From Onstottus_B arcticum (GTDB lineage: Bacteria; Acidobacteriota; Blastocatellia; UBA7656), in assembly GCA_038040485.1 (NCBI GenBank), contig JBBPIE010000003.1, positions 304,053-368,052 of the forward strand: a stretch of DNA of 64,000 bases, given 5' to 3'. Below the pieces are notes generated by a model, which saw only the letters and a list, made by a program, of their open reading frames with translations, did not search any database and had not been told where the DNA came from. Each line of letters starts with the position of its first letter. Within the stretch, counting starts at the first letter, position 1. This document shows, in pieces, positions 32,960 to 40,003 of the stretch. The position numbers were made by a program, and so were the translations under genes.

Positions 32960-34291
32960 CTACTCCCCGATCGCCGAAGCTTTCTTTGGCGCTACGGCAG
33001 GCTGCGCGTCAGCTTCCACATCGAGCGTCAATCCATCTATGCCCCTGACTCGCACGCCTTCGCCGCGCGCGATGCTCATCTGCGAACGAGCTCGCCACAA
33101 TTCGCCGCGAACAAACACCGTGCCTTGAGGACCAATCGGCGTCTCAGCTCTTCCCACGAGCCCGATCATCCCCGCCATCCCAGTAGTCACCTTCGATCGC
33201 CGCGCGCGGATGGCCAGCTTTAGAACGAAGATCATGATCACCGCGAAGGGGATCACTACCGCCAGAACCAGGGGGATCGGCAAGCGCAATTCGGGATTTG
33301 GAACATCGATCAAGATCAGCGAGCCGATGACCGCCGCCACGATCCCGCCAAGGCCAAAGATGCCAAACCCCGCGACTTTTGCTTCCAGCACGAATAGACC
33401 GATCGCTACGGCGATCAACAACACGCCGATCAAGTTGATCGGCAGCATGTGGAAACCGTATAGCGCAAGCACCACGGCCAGCGTTCCAACGACTCCCGGC
33501 ACGATCGCGCCCGGGTGTTGAAACTCGAAGTAGACGCACAACGCTCCCAGCGCGAACAGCACGAACGCGAGACGCGGGTCTGCCAGAGCCAGCAACAGTC
33601 GCTGTCGGAGCGAAGGCGTCGTCTCGGTGAGCTTTTGATCGGCGACGTGCAACACCGATTTGCTTCCATCAAGGCGTGTAATCGTCCGGCCTTCGAGCTG
33701 GGCAAGCAAATCGGCTTCGTCGCGCGCGATAATTTCGATCAGGTGGTTCTCGAGCGCTTCACGCTCGGTGAACGATTTGCTTTCTCGAACGGCGGTTTCG
33801 GCTACGAGCGGGTCGCGGCCTCGTTTCTCGGCGTGGCTTCTCAGGAGCGCAGCCGCGTCATTGACGATCTTCTCGTTCATCGTCTTGTCGAGGTCGCGGC
33901 CGTCAGCCATCACCGGATGAGCCGCGCCGGTTGCGGTGCCGGGCGCCATCGCTGCAACATCGGCGGCTAGGAGGATGATGAATCCGGCGGAGGCGGCTCG
34001 TGCGCCGCTCGGAGCTACGAAGACGATGACAGGAACTCGCGACGCGTCGATCCGCGAGATGATCTCGCGCATCGAAGTGTCCAGCCCGCCGGGTGTGTTC
34101 AGCGTGATGATCAGCGCCGCCGCGTCTTCTCGTTCAGCTCGGGCTATTGCCGACGCTATGATCTCGGCGCTTGCCGGAGTGATCTGATCATCGAGCTTGA
34201 GGTGCAATACATCGGCTCGCGCATTCGGCGCAGCCAAGACAAAGCCGAAAAGAAGAAACGCAGTGATGAAGAGTGTCCTCAGCGCGTTCAT
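32960..34291 (-). CDS. NfeD-family membrane serine protease
   Basis: A 443-aa long-form NfeD (NfeD1b/1510-N type). It has a signal peptide (MNALRTLFITAFLLFGFVLA), then a ClpP-like protease domain with the nucleophile in AASAGFIILLAAD (Ser101) and a conserved substrate/Lys region (EKIVNDAAALL). Four to five membrane helices (about 240-370) and a C-terminal OB-fold NfeD domain follow (GRAETPIGPQGTVFVRGELW). Homologues cleave the C-terminus of their partner stomatin. The adjacent slipin gene is the expected partner. Complete. Confidence 0.93.
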   Translation of the reverse strand: MNALRTLFITAFLLFGFVLAAPNARADVLHLKLDDQITPASAEIIASAIARAEREDAAALIITLNTPGGLDTSMREIISRIDASRVPVIVFVAPSGARAASAGFIILLAADVAAMAPGTATGAAHPVMADGRDLDKTMNEKIVNDAAALLRSHAEKRGRDPLVAETAVRESKSFTEREALENHLIEIIARDEADLLAQLEGRTITRLDGSKSVLHVADQKLTETTPSLRQRLLLALADPRLAFVLFALGALCVYFEFQHPGAIVPGVVGTLAVVLALYGFHMLPINLIGVLLIAVAIGLFVLEAKVAGFGIFGLGGIVAAVIGSLILIDVPNPELRLPIPLVLAVVIPFAVIMIFVLKLAIRARRSKVTTGMAGMIGLVGRAETPIGPQGTVFVRGELWRARSQMSIARGEGVRVRGIDGLTLDVEADAQPAVAPKKASAIGE

Positions 34292-34430
34292 GATCGCTGC
34301 TCCGAGATTCGCCCGGCGAGAGCGTTAGTCTATCACATCTACGACGGTAGCTTATGACGAGGCCGCAACGAGGACGTCTGACGAAGTACAGGTATGAGTG
34401 AGAATCCTGAGTTCAGATGGGGTGAGGCGT

Positions 34431-34610
34431 GGCACCCCAGAGGGGTGCGATGTTTATAGACCCGTCGACGTGTTTTGGCCGCACCCCAGCGGGGTGCTAT
34501 GTGCGAGCTCAGGCATAGTACGTACGAGCGGGTGACCGACATAGCACCCCGCTGGGGTGCGCAACCTGATTGACGCATTTCTATAAACATTCAACTCCTG
34601 ACGGAGTTGT
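34431..34610. repeat. Nested inverted repeats of GCACCCCAGCGGGGTGC
   Basis: Perfect 22-bp arms at 34481-34502 (GCACCCCAGCGGGGTGCTAT plus GT) and 34539-34560 (reverse complement). Each arm is itself nearly palindromic. Outside them lie a third partial copy (GCACCCCAGAGGGGTGCG, 34432-34449) and matching ATGTTTATAGA / TCTATAAACAT arms (34450-34460, 34580-34590). It fills the 338-bp gap between nfeD and the M55 gene; nothing codes here. Confidence 0.88.
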
Positions 34611-34629
34611 CCTCGCCTCTAGGACCATC

Positions 34630-35532
34630 TCACGGCTCGAGCGAGGGCTCGTAGCTGGTGATGAACTCCAGGAACTTGGACACTTCGACGATGTCTTTCC
34701 CCTTGAAGCGGATGCTGTGCGAGTCTGTACGCTCGACGATCGAGAGGTAGCTCAGCAATTCTGACGGTCGATAGCTTTTGAAGCGCACATCGAGTTGCAC
34801 CGGCTCCTTGAGCTTGTACGGCTTGAAATCTCTGATCCTTCCGATTGCGCGTTTCACCTTCTCGCGTATCACGTCGTATGCGGCTTCGGGCGTCAGCGTT
34901 CGCGCGGAATGAAACCCGTAGGCCCACTTCACAACCGCGCCTTCGATCGGCCCGAGCAAGTCGGTAACTTCTTTGCACACCGCGTCGTCGCCGCTGATCA
35001 TTATCACCGGCACGTTGAAGTGTCCGGCGATCGCCGCGTTGATTCCGGCTTCGGGCATCGAGACGCCGTTCAGCTTCACATCGGCTAGCCGCGCGCTCGA
35101 GATAGTGTGCGCACGAACTCCCGACATGTTGGTTGTGCCGGTGTGATAGCCGATAAAGATTGCGCCGTCGAAAGTCTCGTCAATGCCTTGCATCATCATC
35201 AGCGGGCGCGGCCACGAGCGAACAATGGTCACGTTCTTCGGCAGCTTTTCAATTAGTAGGTTCTCTCCGTTGCCGTGCGAATCGCTGATTACGACTTCGG
35301 TGGCGCCTGCCTCGAAAGCGGCTTCTGTAGCCGTTTTCACCTCTTCGGTCATGAACTCGCGAAAGCGGTTGTACTCGAAGCCCTGAGGCCCAAGCTGATC
35401 CCCGGTGACAACGCCGACTACGCCCTCCATGTCGGCCGAGATGTAAATTTTCAGCTTCCTTGTCTGACCCGCGGAGATGAATTCGGGACACGTTAACCCG
35501 GCTACGAGAACACACAGTATACAGATCTTCAT
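34630..35532 (-). CDS. M55 family D-aminopeptidase (DppA-like), exported
   Basis: Zinc D-aminopeptidase of peptidase family M55, about 300 aa. Metal ligands sit in ISADMEGVVG, SDSHGNGEN and FIGYHTGTT. I start at 35532 (MKICILCVLVAGLTCPEF, a signal peptide), preceded by AGGAGCAGG, not at an upstream ATG. Classical DppA is cytoplasmic, so the signal peptide is a variation seen in Acidobacteria-type homologues. It probably recycles D-Ala-containing peptides from peptidoglycan. No dpp transport genes are adjacent. Confidence 0.9.
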   Translation of the reverse strand: MKICILCVLVAGLTCPEFISAGQTRKLKIYISADMEGVVGVVTGDQLGPQGFEYNRFREFMTEEVKTATEAAFEAGATEVVISDSHGNGENLLIEKLPKNVTIVRSWPRPLMMMQGIDETFDGAIFIGYHTGTTNMSGVRAHTISSARLADVKLNGVSMPEAGINAAIAGHFNVPVIMISGDDAVCKEVTDLLGPIEGAVVKWAYGFHSARTLTPEAAYDVIREKVKRAIGRIRDFKPYKLKEPVQLDVRFKSYRPSELLSYLSIVERTDSHSIRFKGKDIVEVSKFLEFITSYEPSLEP

Positions 35533-35829
35533 CTTCCTGCTCCTTTTAACGATCCTTGATCTCAAACCGATCAAACGCCGAAAAGGATATCATTGACCCG
35601 CTGAAGACAATCAAGCGGGTTCGAACGCGTTCCTATGCTGCAAACCGTCACAAGCTTGATGAGGCTCGATGAGGTTTGGGCCTTGCAAGGAAAATAGGCG
35701 CGGCGTATAGTCGGTGCGGTTTATCATAGAGCGCTGTGACACTCGGGACACAGCGTGCGAACTTTCCCACTTGTTCACCAGGCTCACAAACCGGTCGAAG
35801 CCAGCAATGTTTTGGAGGAGGCTCACCTT
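35533..35829. other. Divergent intergenic region
   Basis: 297 bp between the minus-strand M55 gene and the plus-strand accessory cluster. It should hold both promoters. A near-duplicate GATGAGGCTCGATGAGG lies around 35657-35673. I see no gene or strong hairpin. Confidence 0.4.
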
Positions 35830-36573
35830 ATGAATTTAAACCGTCTTGGATATGGATTAGCGATATGCGCTGTCTTAGCTTTGATGTCCCAAGCGGCATT
35901 CTCCCAAACTACGGGCGACCCGGATCACGCGATGAAGGACTCGCCTCCTCGGTTGATTCCGCCCCCCTGCAACTCCTATACGATGAAGCAGGCATTAAAG
36001 CTAACCTGGCACCAAAAGCTTTGCTACTACGCAGAAAACCGCGTTTTGACAGGCTCGGGGATCTTCGGGTCATTGTTCTTCGGGGCCGTCGGCCAATTTC
36101 GGCACGATCCAGAAGAGTGGGGACAGGGGGCTGAAGGTTACGGGCGGAGGGTAGGGACTCGCTACGCGCAAGGGGTGGCGAAGAGCACGGCGGAATTCTT
36201 GGTTGGGGCGATCAATCACGAAGACCCGCGCTCCCGTCCGCCAGTCAACATGGACGCTCCCGACACTCGCACGTTAAGAGCTCGCCTGGGAGCGGCTCTT
36301 GTGCGAACGGTTTGGACACACCGCGATACGGGGCCGGGGCACGATGGGATAGCTTTTTCTCGGATCGCCGGAGCGCTGACCAGCGGATTCGTAGGCAACG
36401 CCTGGTACCCAGACCGCCTGGCCACCACCAGACAGGCATTTGCGCGGACCGGCTCGGCTTTCAGCGGCTACGTCATAAACAACCTGTTCAGCGAGTTTCA
36501 GCCGGAGCTCTTTAGGGCGGTTCGCAAAATGCTTGGATTGGCTCCGAAAAAACCATCTCAGATGAAACATTGA
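35830..36573 (+). CDS. Exported hypothetical protein
   Basis: A 247-aa protein with a signal peptide (LGYGLAICAVLALMSQAAF) starting at ATG 35830, 8 nt after GGAGGAGG. Mature features are a Cys pair (PPPCNSYTMKQ, then KLCYYAENRV) and glycine-rich amphipathic segments (GSGIFGSLFFGAVGQF, then WGQGAEGYGRRVGTRYAQG). I associate these with an uncharacterised envelope protein family that is common in Acidobacteria. The function is unknown. It is the first gene of a three-gene plus-strand group, 54 bp before the lipoprotein hydrolase. Confidence 0.72.
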   Translation: MNLNRLGYGLAICAVLALMSQAAFSQTTGDPDHAMKDSPPRLIPPPCNSYTMKQALKLTWHQKLCYYAENRVLTGSGIFGSLFFGAVGQFRHDPEEWGQGAEGYGRRVGTRYAQGVAKSTAEFLVGAINHEDPRSRPPVNMDAPDTRTLRARLGAALVRTVWTHRDTGPGHDGIAFSRIAGALTSGFVGNAWYPDRLATTRQAFARTGSAFSGYVINNLFSEFQPELFRAVRKMLGLAPKKPSQMKH

Positions 36574-36627
36574 GGGCCTGTAGGCTTTCGTCGAGCGCGA
36601 AGGATTTCGTCGCCGAGGAGGTTACCA

Positions 36628-38112
36628 ATGCGCAACGTATTGCTCATCTTATTGCTCAGCTTGACTGCGTGTGTGCCCAACCGATCGTTCCGGCAATCCG
36701 TGTCCGTCTATCCACCGATCCCCGGCGAGAGTCCCTATACGCTGGCATTCATCGAGTTCGATGATATGGGAGAATTCTGGGACCGAACCCAATTGAATCG
36801 AGCACTCCAATCCATCAATGACGCCAAAGCGAGGGGCAACGGTCAGGTGATCGTCGTGACTTTTGTGCATGGCTGGAAGAATAACGCCTCCGACGACTCT
36901 GGAAATGTTTGGGGCTTTCGTGACGAGCTAAAGGACATCGCAGGTCGATCCGGGAACATTCCCGTTGTTGGCGTTTATATCGGCTGGCGCGGCGCTGCAA
37001 CGAATGTTCCGTTCCTAAAGGAATTGTCATTCGGCAATCGCAGAAACGCGGCCATTAGAATTCCGGGCGCCAATATCACTGAGGCTTTGCACAAGATCAT
37101 GCGCACGACTAAGCAGGGTGAAAACGACCGATCTAAGTGCGTGCTGATTGGTCACTCTTTTGGCGGGATGGTCCTTGAGCGCGCACTCACACAATCGATG
37201 GTTAGCTTGATCAATGACGAAGAGGAAAAGAATGGTAAGACGGGTGCCTCTCGTATCTCTATTCCATCGCCGGCTGATCTGATTGTTTTTGTCAATTCCG
37301 CGGCTCCAGCCACCGAAGGGAAGCAGTTTCTAGGAATGCTCAAAGCGGGCCATTATTATTATCGGTCCGGTACTAGAGATGTTCCTTTCTTTCTAGCAAT
37401 CACGTCAAAAGGAGATACTGCCACTGAGTTTTTGATGCCGATTGGGCACTTTCCTTCAAAGATCACAAAGGCAATGCGGCAGTATGACTTGTGCGATCCG
37501 GACGCACATCCAGAATTCCCTCCGGGTATACCGAACCAGTCAACGTACTATTTGCATTCTACCGCCAATTCGCCGGTGCTTCAGAGCCACGAGATTTTCG
37601 TATCGGATAGGCCTGATGATGATCCAGCAAATTGCGCGGAAGTGCATCAGAAATGGTATTGTGTCCGCCCAAAGGCGAATCGCTGGAATGATACTCCTTA
37701 TTGGGCCATGCGAATGCAGGCGGAAATCGTTCCGGACCACGGCACCATTTTCCGGCCGGAGTTTCGCCGACTGCTTGAGGTGTTTCTTCCTACGCGGGAC
37801 GAAACCCCAAGGACTCTTGAGCGGGTTGCCATTCCTAACATAACCTCGTCTCAGCTTGATCTATCCTCCAAAATCCAAAAGAAACGTAGCGAGCTTGAGG
37901 CATCCTGGGTTCGTCACAAGAATGAGAAGGAGGGCCAAGACGCGCTTAAGGAAGCTCGCGACATTCTTGGCAAGCTGAACGTATCTGGCACGTGCCTCGC
38001 TAACCCAGATAATGTCTTCCAGCTATTGCGGAACAAGATCAAAGACATCGTTAGCGATCCGTCAAAGGTTGTCCAAATCGCGGAAGCAATGGGTATCAAG
38101 TCAGATCAATGA
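36628..38112 (+). CDS. Lipoprotein with alpha/beta-hydrolase fold
   Basis: A 494-aa putative lipoprotein. The signal peptide ends in a lipobox, LTAC (Cys15), so it should be membrane-anchored. The N-terminal half is an alpha/beta hydrolase: VTFVHGWKNNASD (oxyanion region), VYIGWRG, and the nucleophile elbow LIGHSFGGM (Ser177). The C-terminal ~120 residues are charged and helical (KIQKKRSELEASWVRHKNEK). A GAGGAGG ribosome site precedes the ATG. The gene is AT-richer than its neighbours. It likely acts as an esterase or lipase in the envelope; the substrate is unknown. The 110-aa gene follows after 13 bp. Confidence 0.75.
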   Translation: MRNVLLILLLSLTACVPNRSFRQSVSVYPPIPGESPYTLAFIEFDDMGEFWDRTQLNRALQSINDAKARGNGQVIVVTFVHGWKNNASDDSGNVWGFRDELKDIAGRSGNIPVVGVYIGWRGAATNVPFLKELSFGNRRNAAIRIPGANITEALHKIMRTTKQGENDRSKCVLIGHSFGGMVLERALTQSMVSLINDEEEKNGKTGASRISIPSPADLIVFVNSAAPATEGKQFLGMLKAGHYYYRSGTRDVPFFLAITSKGDTATEFLMPIGHFPSKITKAMRQYDLCDPDAHPEFPPGIPNQSTYYLHSTANSPVLQSHEIFVSDRPDDDPANCAEVHQKWYCVRPKANRWNDTPYWAMRMQAEIVPDHGTIFRPEFRRLLEVFLPTRDETPRTLERVAIPNITSSQLDLSSKIQKKRSELEASWVRHKNEKEGQDALKEARDILGKLNVSGTCLANPDNVFQLLRNKIKDIVSDPSKVVQIAEAMGIKSDQ

Positions 38113-38125
38113 GGAGGTGGAAACT

Positions 38126-38458
38126 ATGAGCGCTAACCCCACGCACCTTGCTGCCATTGATGGCGACGCAACCTTGCAAGTACAAGAAGACAAGTTGAAC
38201 TTCGGTCAGAACGGCTTCACTGCCGAGGCGACCAGCTACGCGAAGGCCGCAGGCGGCAAGCCACCCAATCAATTCAACCACACAAATAATGTCACGTTCA
38301 CTGAGGTAGACATTGGGGCTGATGTGAGACCAATTCATCTCAAGGTTGTAGAGGGAACGGGAGCGGCTAATCTGGCGGATGACCAAGACGAGGCGTTCGA
38401 TAGCGAGGTATACATAGAGGGCGCAGTCAAAAGGGTGGTGGGTTATCACGAAAAGTGA
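38126..38458 (+). CDS. Small hypothetical protein, 110 aa, paired with the lipoprotein hydrolase
   Basis: An unrecognised acidic protein (pI clearly low), beginning MSANPTHLAAIDGDATLQ after GAGGAGG. There is no signal peptide. The middle (NHTNNVTFTEVDIGADV) is beta-rich, the end acidic (LADDQDEAFDSEVYIEGAV). The 13-bp gap to the hydrolase gene implies co-translation. It could be a cytoplasmic partner, immunity or regulatory protein for the hydrolase, but nothing in the sequence proves that. An earlier in-frame ATG at 38012 overlaps the hydrolase and is unlikely. Confidence 0.6.
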   Translation: MSANPTHLAAIDGDATLQVQEDKLNFGQNGFTAEATSYAKAAGGKPPNQFNHTNNVTFTEVDIGADVRPIHLKVVEGTGAANLADDQDEAFDSEVYIEGAVKRVVGYHEK

Positions 38459-38610
38459 GCGCTCCAGTATTGCTCAGTTCGGTCGGGGAGACCGAGAACT
38501 CTCAGAGTTTCTACCGGCCGCCACCGACCCCGGAAGAAAGGCCCGTACGCTCAACAAGACTCAGGCAACCCAGTTCTTCGTAAACTGAGTCCGGTCACTG
38601 GGGACAAGCA

Positions 38611-39780
38611 CTAGAAGGCGAGTTTTGTTTCGAGTTCGCGAATGCGCGAGACAAGTTTGAGCAATTCGGAATCGCTGACCTTTTCGCCGGCCACTACTTC
38701 TTCGCAACGATACAGGAGGGCGCTGAGCTCTCGGGAATCGACGCCCGCCCGGCTCGCGGCAACCTCGGCAAGCCGCGCAGTCTCAGCGTTGCCTTGCAGT
38801 CTGCTGAACCGGCACAGCCGCTTTCGAAACTCCGAGTAGATATTCTGCATCGCGAGGTCGCTGGCACGTGCAAGCCGCGTGATGTTAGCCATCGAAGAAA
38901 CGAACTCCAGGTTTGTCGTTCTCCGTTCTTGCCGAATTGGAATCGGGCGCGCGAACCTGCGGCCGAAGCTGTACACAATCACCACCGCCAGCAGCGCCGC
39001 TTGCGCCATCATCCACGGAACAGGCGTGCCGCGAAAGTAAGCCATCAACCCGTCCCCCGCAGCCGACCCGCCGTAGCCGTGATGATACTCATCGAACGCG
39101 ATCTTTCCCTTCGGTTCGTCCGCAAACAGATTCAGAGCCGCTATCACGTTGTCCGCCTCGGCGAGTCCGTTGTTGGCCACAACGTGAGGATCAGTCAGCA
39201 GCACCAGCCTTCCTTTGCCGACTCGCGCGTCGGCAAGCACCGCGCCCGTGACATCCCCGATGTGATAAGTCGCCGCCGCGCCGCTGACTTCGACGCGCGT
39301 TGCAAGATGCGACAGCGAAAGCCGCGTGACCCCGCGCGTGTACGAAGTCGGCTGAACGGGGCGCGCGCTCGTGCTTGGATCGGCGCTGCCGGTACCGATC
39401 TCAGCGTCGCCGATCGTCACCTCAATCTGCCGGTCGATGATAATGGCGGTGCCTCCGGCCTCGATCCAACCTTCGAGAGCGCTGATTTCTTGTTCGCTCG
39501 GGTTGAGCTCGGCGGGTGGTGAGATGATGACGATCGTGTCGGGTTCGTGAGGCTTGAGGCTGGTTAACGGCTTCTCGAAGCGTGAAACTTCAAAACCGCT
39601 TTCCTTTAGCAGAGTATAGAAAGCAAGCGTCCCGTACGCAGTGGCCCGATAAGACGAGCGGTTGGCGGTTGCTTCGCTCTCGTCGTCAGGGGTCTTGTCG
39701 ACAAAGAAAAGCAAGTTCAGCGCAATGAGTGCGGCAAACAAACCTGCGACCAGCAAGACTGCGCGCGCGTTGTTCTTCAT
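38611..39780 (-). CDS. DUF4350 domain membrane protein
   Basis: A 389-aa inner-membrane protein with an N-terminal helix (ARAVLLVAGLFAALIALNLLF), a DUF4350 domain (residues about 40-230) with SYRATAYGTLAFYTLLKESG and EPDTIVIISPPAEL, a second helix (AQAALLAVVIVYSF) and a cytoplasmic helical tail. DUF4350 proteins usually sit in MoxR/DUF58/DUF4129 operons of unknown, possibly stress-related, function. Those partners are not next to it here. The ATG at 39780 has no clear Shine-Dalgarno because the upstream bases are word repeats; upstream in-frame codons just translate the repeats (NQKPETR). Confidence 0.85.
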   Translation of the reverse strand: MKNNARAVLLVAGLFAALIALNLLFFVDKTPDDESEATANRSSYRATAYGTLAFYTLLKESGFEVSRFEKPLTSLKPHEPDTIVIISPPAELNPSEQEISALEGWIEAGGTAIIIDRQIEVTIGDAEIGTGSADPSTSARPVQPTSYTRGVTRLSLSHLATRVEVSGAAATYHIGDVTGAVLADARVGKGRLVLLTDPHVVANNGLAEADNVIAALNLFADEPKGKIAFDEYHHGYGGSAAGDGLMAYFRGTPVPWMMAQAALLAVVIVYSFGRRFARPIPIRQERRTTNLEFVSSMANITRLARASDLAMQNIYSEFRKRLCRFSRLQGNAETARLAEVAASRAGVDSRELSALLYRCEEVVAGEKVSDSELLKLVSRIRELETKLAF

Positions 39781-39781
39781 T

Positions 39782-40003
39782 TTAGTTTCTGGTTTCTGGT
39801 TTCTGGTTTCTGGTTTCTGGTTTCTGGTTTCTGGTTTCTGATTGATGGTTGATGGTTGATGGTTTCTGGTTGATGTTTTCAGTGTCCCAGTGTCTTCCAA
39901 CGCAAGAACCAGAAACTAGAAATTAGAAACCAGAAACCAGAAACCAGAAACTAGAAACCAGAAACCAGAAACTAGAAACCAGAAACTAGAAACCAGAAAC
40001 CTA
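39782..40003. repeat. Long inverted repeat of TTTCTGG words
   Basis: The left arm (39785-39840) is TTTCTGG repeated about eight times, followed by TTGATGG words. The right arm (39903-39998) is the reverse complement, CCAGAAA and CTAGAAA repeated about twelve times. The whole spans the gap between the DUF4350 start and the stop of the M1-like gene. The longest word tract in the window. Confidence 0.9.

Noticed and set aside
39782..40003. CRISPR-like tandem repeats
   Set aside because: Words are 7 bp and contiguous, with no unique spacers of constant length and no cas genes; the arms are inverted.
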